Assembly: GCA_944386565.1 (NCBI GenBank)
Contig: CALXBO010000014.1
Span: forward strand, 1 to 49,402
Direction of reading: 5' to 3'
Source: an uncultured Ruthenibacterium sp.
GTDB taxonomy: Bacteria > Bacillota > Clostridia > Oscillospirales > Ruminococcaceae
Length of the DNA stretch: 49,402 nucleotides
Part shown: piece by piece, positions 25,491 through 33,536 of the stretch
How the letters are laid out: each line of letters begins with the position of its first letter
How positions within the stretch are numbered: position 1 is the stretch's first letter
Notes under the pieces: model-generated
The model's input: the letters and a program-made list of their open reading frames with translations, nothing else
What the model was told of the DNA's origin: nothing
Database searches by the model: none
Made by a program: the position numbers and the translations under genes

Positions 25491-28400
25491 ATGGCGTTCC
25501 AGAAAAAAATCCTCTCTGCGGCGCTGGCGGCCGTGATGGCGCTGTCCGCGCTGAGCCTGCCGGCGCTCGCGGCGCAGGAGACAGAACCCGATCCCGCGCC
25601 GTTTGCCGCGGCGAGCGGTGTGGACGATGCGGAACCGGACCGGGACTCCGCCGAACAGGAGGAGCCCGCCGAACAGGAGGAGCCCGCCGAACAGGAGGAG
25701 CCCGCCGAGCCGGAGGAGCCCGCCGAGCCGGAGGAGCCCGCCGAGCCGGAGGCGCCCGCCGAGCCGGAGGCGCCTGCCGAGCCGGAGGCGCCCGACGAAC
25801 AGGAGGCGCCTGCCGAGCCGGAGGCGCCCGACGAACAGGAGGCGCCCGACGAACAGGAGGAGCCTGCCGAACAGGAGGAGCCTGCCGAGCCGGAGGCGCC
25901 CGACGAACAGGAGGCGCCTGCCGAACAGGAGGAGCCTGCCGAACAGGAGGAGCCCGGGCAGGCTGTGATCGAGGCTGCCCCGGCGGCGCTCTCCGCCGCC
26001 CCCGCCGCGCAGTCCGTCGCGGGCGCATACACGATTTACGCGGACGTCGGCTTCGACGATTCGGCAAATTGGGGTCTGAGCTACAACCGCCCCAACGACA
26101 ACCACATCGTCTGGGAAGAGAGCGAGGGCGACGGATACCTGCGCCTTGACAAGTGCAGCGCCACGGATCTGTACATCGACGTCAATGAGCTGCAAACGCC
26201 GGCCTCGCGCGTCGTCTTTGAACAGGACATCTTCCTCGAGCCGGATCACCCCGATGCGGTTTTGTTTTATCTGCGCGACAGCGTGACTACGGGGACAAAC
26301 GTCGTCGCCACGCTTCTCGAAGTGACGGGCGGCAAGCTCAAAATCGGCGAGCAGACGGCGGACATCTCCACCGGCGAGTGGCACCGCGTCAGCGCGGCGG
26401 TGGACTTCAGCGCGTCGTCCTATGACATCTATCTGGACGGGCGGCTGATATTCCCGGACATGGCGATGGACGGCAGAATGAAGGCGCCCTCGCTCTGGCG
26501 CACCTACATCGGCGCGGCGTCGCCCGACGGCAACCTGCTGACCGACAACCTCCGCGTCTACGACGGCTACCGGCCGCGTCTGCTGGACGGCCCCGATGCG
26601 GTTTATGCGGACCTGCGGTTTGAAAACACGCAGGAGTGGGGCCTCAACTACACCCGCACGAACGGCAACACGCTGGTGTGGGCGGAGGATGCGGCCACCG
26701 GAAGCGGCTATCTGCATCTGGAGAAGTTCAACGCAAGCGACGCGTATTTCGACGTGGACAATCTGGCGTTCGCGTGCGGCTTCGTCGTGTTCGAGATGGA
26801 CGTCCTTCCCGGAGACGCAAACCCGTCCGGGCAGCTGTTTTACCTGCGCGACAAGGTGACGACGGGGTCCGACCTGAACGCCGGCCTTGTGGAAATCGTG
26901 CAGGGGGCGCTGAAGTACGGCGAACAGACGTTCCCGGTCGCGGCGGGACAGTGGCACACGGTCAGCGCCGCGGTGGACTTTCTCAACAGCCGCTACGATG
27001 TCTATCTGGACGGCGCGCTGATTCTGGAGAACATCGCCCTGAACACCAATTTGCAAAAACCGTCGCTCTGGCGCGTCTATCTGTACAGCGGCGACACGCC
27101 GGGAACACTCGGGTTTGACAATCTGCGCGTGTACGACGGAACGGAGCCGCGCTCGATCGGGCAGGAGGCCCCGCCGGAAAAGGATATTTTCACGGACGAC
27201 GCCGCGCTTGCCGCGCTGAGCGAGCGGCGCGCGCTTCAGTCCTACGGCGAGACGCTGTTCGCGGACGGACGAAAGACGTCCGTGGCCGGGCGCGTCCGGA
27301 TGGACGGCGACGAGGCGCTCGTCCCGGCGGACGTGTTTGAAAAGCTGTTTGCGGTGGGAGTGACGGTTTCGGGAGGCGAGGCGGAGCTCGCGGACGGGAC
27401 GAAGTTTGCGGCGGGCGAGGACACCGCGGAGATCGCCGGGAAAACGGTCCGGCTCGAAGCCGCCCCGCGCCTTGAGGACGGGGTGTTGTACCTTCCCGTC
27501 TGCGCATACGGTGAGAATGCGCTGGGCGACGGCTGTTTCTACGACGACGGCCACGGCATGTTCCTCGTGTCCGACACGCCCATCGACACGTCGGACGCGC
27601 GCCTGAAGGAGGCGAACCTGTACCTGTTCTTCGAGCGCGCGGATGCGGGCGAGCTCAAGGAGCTTCTGACCGCACGGCACGGGGACGATCTCGCGGCGGC
27701 GCACCCGAGGGTGCTCGCGGACGCGGATGACTTCGCGGCGCTGCGCGCCGAGGTCGAGTCGGATGCGGTCAAGGCCGCGTGGTTTGCGCAGCTCCGAACG
27801 CGGGCGGACAGCTATCTGGAGCAGCCGGTGCTGGAGTACACCATCACGAACGGCCGCTTGCTCGACGTTGCAAACTCCGCGCTGCAGCGCGTCAGCGACC
27901 TCGGCATGGCGTGGCAGCTCACCGGAGAGCCCGCGTACGGCGAGCGCCTGTTCGCGGAGCTGGAGGCGATCAGCTCCTTCCGCGACTGGCATCCCGAACA
28001 CACGCTGGACACCGGCACGATGGCGATGGCCGCGGCGCTCGCGTACGACTGGGGCTATTCCGCGATGTCGGAGGCACAGCGCACCGAAATCGCACAGCGC
28101 CTGTTCACGCTCGGGCTGGAGACGGCGCACGCGGCTTACTACGGCACAGCCTCCTATCCGTCGTGGTGGACGAACACCGAGACAAACTGGGGCGTCGTTG
28201 TCAACGGCGGGCTGTTCAACCTCGCCGTCGCCATTGCGGAGACGGACCCCGACTACGCGATGGACATCGCCGAGAAAGCGAAGCGGAGCATGGAGTACAC
28301 CGTCTACCGGATTGCCCCGGACGGCGCGTGGTACGAGGGGCCGGGCTACTGGTCGTATCTGTTCCAGTTCCTGAGCTATACGATGGCGGGCAGCGAGAGC

Positions 28401-30458
28401 GCCTTCGGGCGCCCGGACGAGCTGCTGAAGTTCAAGGGCATGAGGGGATACGCGGAATATCAGGCGTACGTCAGCGACCCCGCCGGAGACGTCAACAACT
28501 TTCACGACAGCGACACGGGCCCCATCGGGAGCTACGGCACATTCTACGTCGCCCGCGCGCTGGGCCTGTCGCAGCTGATGGCGGACCGCGCCGCATTCAT
28601 GCAGGAGCACAGCCAGATGGCCACGGCGTTCGACCTCCTGTGGTACGATCCGTCGGGCGCAGCGCCCTCGGGCGGCGAAATGGCGCTGGACGCGTACTAC
28701 CGCGAGACGGAGTTCGTCTCCATGCGCCAGAACTGGGACGACGAAAACGCCCTGTGGGCGTCGTTCCACGGCGGTTCCCTGAACGCGGCGCACGACCACA
28801 TCGACGCGGGCACATTTGTTCTCAATCTCGGCGGCGTGCGCTGGGCGGTGGATCTGCCCAAGGAGATGCTCAGCTACGTGTCCGATGCGGAAAATCCCTC
28901 CATTCAGGCGGGCTACAACAGCTACTATTTCTACCGGCGCAAGGCTGAGGGGCACAACGTCGTTGTCATCAACCCCGACGCGCAGCTGGAGATGGACCAG
29001 TCGCAGACGGCGAAGGTCGTGGCGATGGAGTCCGGCGCGGGCCGCAGCTACGCGGTGATCGACCTGTCGGACGTCTACCGGCAGGACGCCGACTCCTACC
29101 TGCGCGGCTACCTTGTGGCGGACGGCCGCCGGTCGTTTACCGTGCGGGACGAGATCAAACTCAAAGGCAGCTCCGAGCTCTACTGGTTCATGCACACCGA
29201 GGGCGACGTCGTCCTCGTCGACGGGAATACAGCTGTCATCCTGCAGGACGGCAGACAGCTGAAGGTGCAGTTTGCGACGGACGCGCCGGAGTATGAGCTC
29301 TCCGTGATGGAGGCGAAAAAACTCCCGTCCTCTCCGCAGTTCACGGAGACGGACAATCCCGACGTGACCAAGCTGGCGTTCCGGCTGAACGCGAGCGGCG
29401 AGGTGACGATCACGGTCAAAATGTCGCTGGTGGGGGAAGAGGCGAGCAAAACCGGCCCGGAGACGGCGCCGATCAGCGCCTGGAGCGTCTCGGGCGGCAG
29501 CGCGGTCTCCGCGGAGAGCGGGGGCAGCCTGGCGCGTCTGAGCGAGCTGACCGTCAACGGATATGCGCTGCTGGACTTTGACCCGGAGACCTTCCGCTAC
29601 GTCTACGGCCTCGACGAGGACGAAACGTCCGTGGAGATCGCCGCAAAGGGCAGCGGCCGCGTCGAGGTGCTCGCCCACAACCTTGCGGTCGGCAACGAGA
29701 TCCGGGAGGTCCGCGTCTATGACGATGCGGGAAAGTACACGTCCTACGTCGTGGAGATCGAGCCGTATTCGCCCCAATCGCTCACACGGTTCGTGCGGCA
29801 CGAGGTCGTCGGAGCCGAGGCCAGCAGTGAGCAGATCGAGATCGGCGTCGCGGAGAACTACTGCGAGGGCAGCTTCGACGGCGACATGACCACGCGCTGG
29901 AGCGCCAACGGCATCGGTGAGTGGTGCGTGCACGATCTCGGCGAGACAAAGCGGATCGACGCGTTCGGTGTCGCGCTGTGGATGGGCGCGCAGCGGAAGT
30001 TTTATTTCGATCTGGAAATCTCAAACGACGGCGTGAATTTCACGCCGGTCGTCAAGGACTACGTCTCCTGCGGCACGACGGAGGACATCGAGGTGATCCT
30101 TCTCAGCGAGCCCGTGGAGGCGCGGTATGTCCGGTATGTGGGGTATGGCAATTCGGTCAACGAGTGGAACAATGTCATCGAGCTGGCGTCCTACATCGAC
30201 AAAAAAGCGCTGAGCGCCGCCCCGGACGGCGAACCCGACACCCCGGGCGCCGCCCCGGACGCCGGGGACGGCGGCACGGGCGCGTCGGGCGGCGCAGGGA
30301 CTGCCACGGGGGGTCAGGAGACCTCCCCGGGCAGCCCGGCGGGCACACCGGAGACGGGAGACGCATTTGCGCCGGCCCTGTGCGGGGCCGTCATGGCGCT
30401 GGCCGCTGCGGGAGTCTGCGTGATGCTGGCGGGCCGCGGCGGAAAGCGGAAAAACTGA
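25491..30458 (+). CDS. Multidomain cell-wall heparinase II/III-like protein
   Basis: 1655 aa exported protein. Signal peptide 1-28; acidic Pro/Glu/Ala repeat 54-155; two related beta-sandwich (LamG-like) domains at ~180-360 and ~370-545; a copper-amine-oxidase-N-like segment ~590-690; an alpha-helical toroid plus heparinase II/III-like beta domain ~735-1310, with the hallmark HDHIDAGTFVLNLGG (H1101, H1103) and later YYFYRRKAEGHNVVV; a cadherin-like beta domain ~1350-1425; an F5/8-type-C carbohydrate-binding domain ~1430-1570; a Gly-rich linker; TPETGD (1619-1624), a membrane helix and RGGKRKN. Family members are lyases of acidic polysaccharides. The anchor is a variant of LPxTG, so sortase attachment is inferred. 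It would make unsaturated ends for the GH105-like enzyme. Confidence 0.85.
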   Translation: MAFQKKILSAALAAVMALSALSLPALAAQETEPDPAPFAAASGVDDAEPDRDSAEQEEPAEQEEPAEQEEPAEPEEPAEPEEPAEPEAPAEPEAPAEPEAPDEQEAPAEPEAPDEQEAPDEQEEPAEQEEPAEPEAPDEQEAPAEQEEPAEQEEPGQAVIEAAPAALSAAPAAQSVAGAYTIYADVGFDDSANWGLSYNRPNDNHIVWEESEGDGYLRLDKCSATDLYIDVNELQTPASRVVFEQDIFLEPDHPDAVLFYLRDSVTTGTNVVATLLEVTGGKLKIGEQTADISTGEWHRVSAAVDFSASSYDIYLDGRLIFPDMAMDGRMKAPSLWRTYIGAASPDGNLLTDNLRVYDGYRPRLLDGPDAVYADLRFENTQEWGLNYTRTNGNTLVWAEDAATGSGYLHLEKFNASDAYFDVDNLAFACGFVVFEMDVLPGDANPSGQLFYLRDKVTTGSDLNAGLVEIVQGALKYGEQTFPVAAGQWHTVSAAVDFLNSRYDVYLDGALILENIALNTNLQKPSLWRVYLYSGDTPGTLGFDNLRVYDGTEPRSIGQEAPPEKDIFTDDAALAALSERRALQSYGETLFADGRKTSVAGRVRMDGDEALVPADVFEKLFAVGVTVSGGEAELADGTKFAAGEDTAEIAGKTVRLEAAPRLEDGVLYLPVCAYGENALGDGCFYDDGHGMFLVSDTPIDTSDARLKEANLYLFFERADAGELKELLTARHGDDLAAAHPRVLADADDFAALRAEVESDAVKAAWFAQLRTRADSYLEQPVLEYTITNGRLLDVANSALQRVSDLGMAWQLTGEPAYGERLFAELEAISSFRDWHPEHTLDTGTMAMAAALAYDWGYSAMSEAQRTEIAQRLFTLGLETAHAAYYGTASYPSWWTNTETNWGVVVNGGLFNLAVAIAETDPDYAMDIAEKAKRSMEYTVYRIAPDGAWYEGPGYWSYLFQFLSYTMAGSESAFGRPDELLKFKGMRGYAEYQAYVSDPAGDVNNFHDSDTGPIGSYGTFYVARALGLSQLMADRAAFMQEHSQMATAFDLLWYDPSGAAPSGGEMALDAYYRETEFVSMRQNWDDENALWASFHGGSLNAAHDHIDAGTFVLNLGGVRWAVDLPKEMLSYVSDAENPSIQAGYNSYYFYRRKAEGHNVVVINPDAQLEMDQSQTAKVVAMESGAGRSYAVIDLSDVYRQDADSYLRGYLVADGRRSFTVRDEIKLKGSSELYWFMHTEGDVVLVDGNTAVILQDGRQLKVQFATDAPEYELSVMEAKKLPSSPQFTETDNPDVTKLAFRLNASGEVTITVKMSLVGEEASKTGPETAPISAWSVSGGSAVSAESGGSLARLSELTVNGYALLDFDPETFRYVYGLDEDETSVEIAAKGSGRVEVLAHNLAVGNEIREVRVYDDAGKYTSYVVEIEPYSPQSLTRFVRHEVVGAEASSEQIEIGVAENYCEGSFDGDMTTRWSANGIGEWCVHDLGETKRIDAFGVALWMGAQRKFYFDLEISNDGVNFTPVVKDYVSCGTTEDIEVILLSEPVEARYVRYVGYGNSVNEWNNVIELASYIDKKALSAAPDGEPDTPGAAPDAGDGGTGASGGAGTATGGQETSPGSPAGTPETGDAFAPALCGAVMALAAAGVCVMLAGRGGKRKN
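25650..25955 (+). repeat. 18-bp tandem repeat, 17 units, coding for (A/D)E(Q/P)E(E/A)P
   Basis: Seventeen in-frame hexapeptide units occupy residues 54-155 of the surface enzyme, variants of AEQEEP, AEPEEP, AEPEAP, DEQEAP and DEQEEP. The near-identical DNA units and mixed order of variants point to recombination or slippage. The result is an acidic, extended spacer close to the N-terminus. Confidence 0.9.
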
Positions 30459-30469
30459 GCCGAAACGGG

Positions 30470-30497
30470 GCGGGGGACGCCGCGCGGCGTCCCCCGC
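30470..30497 (+). other. Strong GC hairpin between the surface enzyme and propeller enzyme genes
   Basis: GCGGGGGACGCC / GGCGTCCCCCGC is a perfect 12-bp stem with a 4-nt loop. No T-run follows, so it is more likely an RNA stability or pausing element than a full terminator. Confidence 0.5.
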
Positions 30498-30518
30498 TGC
30501 GGGAAACGGAGTGTATCA

Positions 30519-31553
30519 ATGGATGTTTTGAATCATACCTTCCGCACGCAGTGGAAGTACGGCAGGGAGGTGCTCGGGCCGTCGGGTGCGCCGGGCGCCT
30601 ACGATGAAAAAGCGGTGGACAGCCCGTTTGTGTTCCGGCACGGAGGAAGATACCACATGATGCACGTCGGGTTCGACGGCATCGGGTATCAGACGTCGAT
30701 CGCGCACAGCGACGATTTGCTGCACTGGGAGAAGGACGCGCCCCTGTTCCGGCGCGAGGAGCTGTCCGGCTGGGACGCGGGCGGAATCGCCGGCGTCTGG
30801 ATCCTCCGGGAGAACAGCCTGCAAGGGCCGCCCGCGCTGAAGCAGTGGGACGGCAAATACTGGATGGTCTACCACAGCTACCCGGACGCGGGCTACGAGG
30901 CGGGCCCGGCCTGCATCGGGCTGGCCTACACGCAGGATGAGACGCTGCGGAACTGGACGCGCCTCGAACAGCCGGTCCTGCGGTGGCAGGACGGCGCCGG
31001 ATGGGAGCGCGGCGGCCTGTACAAAGGGTGCCTCGTGGAGCACGAGGGCCGGCTGTATCTGTTTTACAACGCAAAGGACGGTGACCGCTGGCTTTGGCAC
31101 GAGCAGATCGGACTCGCGGTGTCCGACGACATGACGCACTGGACGCGCCTGTCCGACCGGCCGGTCGTGGTAAACGGTGACGGGTGGGACTGCGCGTTCT
31201 GTGCGGACCCCTGCGTCGTGCAATACGGCGGCGAATGGCTAATGTTCTACTACGGATACGACGGCCGCCACGCGCAGGAGGGACTCGCCCGATCGACGGA
31301 CCTCTACCGCTGGGAAAAGCTGTCCGCGCCGATCCTTTGCAACGGGGAGCCGGGAAGCATTGACGAGCTTCATGCGCATAAACCGAGCGTTTTTGAAGAG
31401 GACGGATGCCTGTACCATTTCTACTGTGCGGTGCGTCCCTCGGCGCCCGGCGACCGGGCAGTGAATCCGGATCCGACGCAGAGTGATCTGGATGCTGGTG
31501 AATATCGTTGCATTACCGTTGCCTCATCGGAACCGTTTTGTTCCGCGCGATAG
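30519..31553 (+). CDS. Five-bladed beta-propeller glycosidase (GH43/GH130-like)
   Basis: 344 aa without signal peptide. Repeated propeller strands are visible: VDSPFVFRHGGRYHMMHVG, QWDGKYWMVYHSYP, LVEHEGRLYLFYNAKDG, VVQYGGEWLMFYYGYDG, VFEEDGCLYHFYCAV, with acidic residues near each blade start as in GH43/GH32/GH130 enzymes. Exact family and substrate cannot be assigned. It is last in the plus-strand operon and likely acts on imported fragments. GC content falls just past 31500 and the protein ends in SSEPFCSAR, so the extreme C-terminus may have been replaced at the island border. Confidence 0.72.
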   Translation: MDVLNHTFRTQWKYGREVLGPSGAPGAYDEKAVDSPFVFRHGGRYHMMHVGFDGIGYQTSIAHSDDLLHWEKDAPLFRREELSGWDAGGIAGVWILRENSLQGPPALKQWDGKYWMVYHSYPDAGYEAGPACIGLAYTQDETLRNWTRLEQPVLRWQDGAGWERGGLYKGCLVEHEGRLYLFYNAKDGDRWLWHEQIGLAVSDDMTHWTRLSDRPVVVNGDGWDCAFCADPCVVQYGGEWLMFYYGYDGRHAQEGLARSTDLYRWEKLSAPILCNGEPGSIDELHAHKPSVFEEDGCLYHFYCAVRPSAPGDRAVNPDPTQSDLDAGEYRCITVASSEPFCSAR

Positions 31554-31837
31554 AAAAACTCAAATCGGCGCGGCTCGTAAGAAAGACTTTACGGTTTAGA
31601 GAAATTCGGGTGCATAGAAAGTGTGCTCCAAAACATATACCTCGAATTTTCTTGCGCATACTTCCAGCTGAGTTATCAACAGTTGGACATGATAGAAGTG
31701 TCCCGATAGATAAAGTTATTCTTGGTGAGATGAAAATCCACCCGTATATTTTTTGCGGGGAACTGATTGACATGTTTGGAGCTTACGGATAAGCGTACGC
31801 CGCCTATTCGCTATGCGTGATTGGAGGCTGATCGTAG
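31554..31837. other. Low-GC junction with no supported gene
   Basis: Composition drops relative to the enzyme operon. A short plus frame ends in MKIHPYIFCGELIDMFGAYG at 31792 and could be the tail of a lost gene, but it has no start signal or recognised domain. Confidence 0.4.
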
Positions 31838-32050
31838 CATAGCAAAATCCTACGGAACGTGGAGCGCCTTCTGTCGCTGCTGTCGATCCAGCTGAGCGGC
31901 GAGGATTATGCCATGGTGGAAGAATTGACGGATGAGCTTCAGAACGCGTGTGAGGAGGAATGCAGGCAGCATTTCGAGTACGGATTTGCGGCGGGACTTC
32001 TCCTGATGCGCGAAGCGCAGGAGTTCATTCAGATGCATACGGAGAAATGA
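31838..32050 (+). pseudogene. N-terminally truncated small Clostridia protein (possibly DUF6809-like)
   Basis: The frame reads ILRNVERLLSLLSIQLSGED...FEYGFAAGLLLMREAQEFI after an in-frame TAG at 31835. A GTG at 31859 could start a 63-aa product but has no ribosome site. The helical pattern with a GFxxGLxLMxE-type tail resembles small DUF6809 proteins common in Clostridia, which are usually ~100 aa. It looks like the 3' half of such a gene at the border of the island. Family call is tentative. Confidence 0.4.
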
Positions 32051-32107
32051 AAAGAGATCCCTTCTTATGTGAACCGAACCGGTAAAAACGGACAATAGAC
32101 GAAAATC

Positions 32108-32142
32108 CCCCTGATGTAGACAAGAAAGTACTACATCAGGGG
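32108..32142 (+). repeat. Hairpin upstream of IS3-type orfA (left copy)
   Basis: CCCTGATGTAG-type perfect 12-bp arms at 32108-32119 and 32131-32142 with an 11-nt loop, 8 bp before the ATG. It matches the hairpin at 42987-43016 with a compensated base pair. Confidence 0.65.
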
Positions 32143-32149
32143 TTTTATT

Positions 32150-32405
32150 ATGAGTCAAGCAAATTACACGCATGTACAGGAATTATTTGCGGGGATCGAA
32201 GCGATGCTCGTGTCCGGGAAACGCAAAGAGAAGTGGCGGAGCGCTTGGGCTTTCGGGATAGATATGTCGTAAAAAGACTTATGAAACGGGAGAAAGCCAA
32301 ACGGGCAGAGTCGGAAACGGGAATTCCGATTGGGCCCGAGGGACGGCCGCGAAAAGATTCCGCATCCGGGGACATTGTTGCACAGCAAGCCTACAAAATC
32401 CAACG
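32150..32405 (+). pseudogene. IS3-type transposase OrfA (helix-turn-helix), frameshifted and truncated
   Basis: ATG at 32150 opens MSQANYTHVQELFAGIEAM; the expected continuation SGKTQREVAERLGFRDRYV is in another frame. One A missing from the GGGAAA(A)CGC run near 32220 explains the shift. The 3' part and OrfB are absent. Non-functional. Confidence 0.65.
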
Positions 32406-32567
32406 AAATCCAACGTTTGAAATTGAGAATGAAAAAGAGTCAATTGTTGGTCAATTCGCAGTAAGAGACAGAGGATTCTGTATGAAATATGATAAAATAA
32501 TATACTATTCGGACTATAAAGAAATCAAAAAAATAAAGTTTTATGCTTGAAAAAACAGTGAAGAGAG

Positions 32568-33536
32568 ATGGATTTAGAAAATAATGTGATGCATCGAATG
32601 ATTGGAATTTTAGGGGGACTGTTTTTACTTTTGGGCGTTGGCGCACTGCTTTACACCCCTCTGTCAGCCCGGATGACGCAGTATCACATGGATCGGGAAA
32701 TGTCTGCGTTTCAACAGGCGGCGGAAAGTGGGAAGGTGCAGGCCGGGAAAGAAGACGAAGAATCCCAACGAGTATACGAGAGCCTGCTGGAAGAGATGCA
32801 AAATTACAATAGAGAAGTATATGAAAGCGGGCAAAGCGGTTTGAGGGATGCCTGGAGCTATGAACAGGCGCCTTTTGATCTTACAGAGTACGGACTGCCC
32901 ACAGAGATTTTCGGAATTCTGAACATTCCCGCTATGGAGGAAGAATTGCCGGTATACCTGGGGGCAACAGAGGAAAACATGGCAAAAGGCGTTGCTGTTT
33001 TGGGGCAGACCAGTATGCCGATCGGAGGCGAAAACACGAATTGTGTGATTGCCGGGCACCGTGGGTTTGGAGGAACGCCTTTTTTTCGGGAAATTCAAAA
33101 ACTGCAGCAGGGAGACTGCATATACCTGACAACTTACTGGGGAGAAAAGATTTATCAGGTAGAAAGCATTGCAATTATTCTGCCGGATGACATGGAGGCA
33201 GTGTTGATTCAAGAGGGCAGAGAATTGCTGACCCTGATAACATGCCACCCATATCCCACTGCGACCCATCGATATATTGTTTATTGTTCCGCAGTGGAGG
33301 ACGAAGAGGCGGAGGGTGAGCCTGCGAGCGGTCAAAAGTTTGGCATGGCCCAAAGCGCAGCAGATGGGGGACAGACGGAAAGCGGCTCCAGCCAAAGAAG
33401 AATTCAGCTGGAGCAGAGACTGCCGCTTCTGGCAATTCCGCTGGTCATACTCTCTCTTCTGATTCTGATCTGGCCCTCAAAAAAGAAAAAGCATCCGGGA
33501 AAGGAGGCGGGCGTAAATGAAAAAAATACTTTCTAG
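32568..33536 (+). CDS. Class C (pilus) sortase, first copy
   Basis: 322 aa transpeptidase. N-terminal membrane helix ~11-30 and C-terminal helix ~288-304, the class C layout. Catalytic triad visible: H164 in VIAGHRG, C226 in TLITCHPY, R235 in ATHRYIV. The usual lid motif DPF/W is not kept; the same place reads QAPFDL (~101-106). The 3' end overlaps the adhesin start by 20 bp, so they are coupled. It probably links the LPAAG adhesin or polymerises the pilin. The preceding 150 bases are AT-rich and may hold the island promoter, though no clear -35 is seen. Confidence 0.88.
   Translation: MDLENNVMHRMIGILGGLFLLLGVGALLYTPLSARMTQYHMDREMSAFQQAAESGKVQAGKEDEESQRVYESLLEEMQNYNREVYESGQSGLRDAWSYEQAPFDLTEYGLPTEIFGILNIPAMEEELPVYLGATEENMAKGVAVLGQTSMPIGGENTNCVIAGHRGFGGTPFFREIQKLQQGDCIYLTTYWGEKIYQVESIAIILPDDMEAVLIQEGRELLTLITCHPYPTATHRYIVYCSAVEDEEAEGEPASGQKFGMAQSAADGGQTESGSSQRRIQLEQRLPLLAIPLVILSLLILIWPSKKKKHPGKEAGVNEKNTF

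Larger units (their letters stand above)
32068..32405 (+). mobile_element. Left-end fragment of an IS3-family element
   Basis: The stretch starts with an IS3-like terminal sequence (TGTGAACCGAACCGGTAAA...ACGGACA), carries a leader hairpin (32108-32142) and the start of an OrfA-type gene, and stops matching that pattern near 32405 (VAQQAYKIQ). No OrfB remains. It marks the left boundary of the pilus island. Confidence 0.6.

Noticed and set aside
25650..25955. CRISPR-like periodicity
   Set aside because: Repeats are contiguous 18-bp units without spacers and code for an in-frame hexapeptide.
25473..29933. 1486-codon open frame antisense to the surface enzyme
   Set aside because: Mirror of a GC-rich gene; the sense strand has signal peptide, domains and anchor, while the antisense product is Arg/Val-rich without domains.
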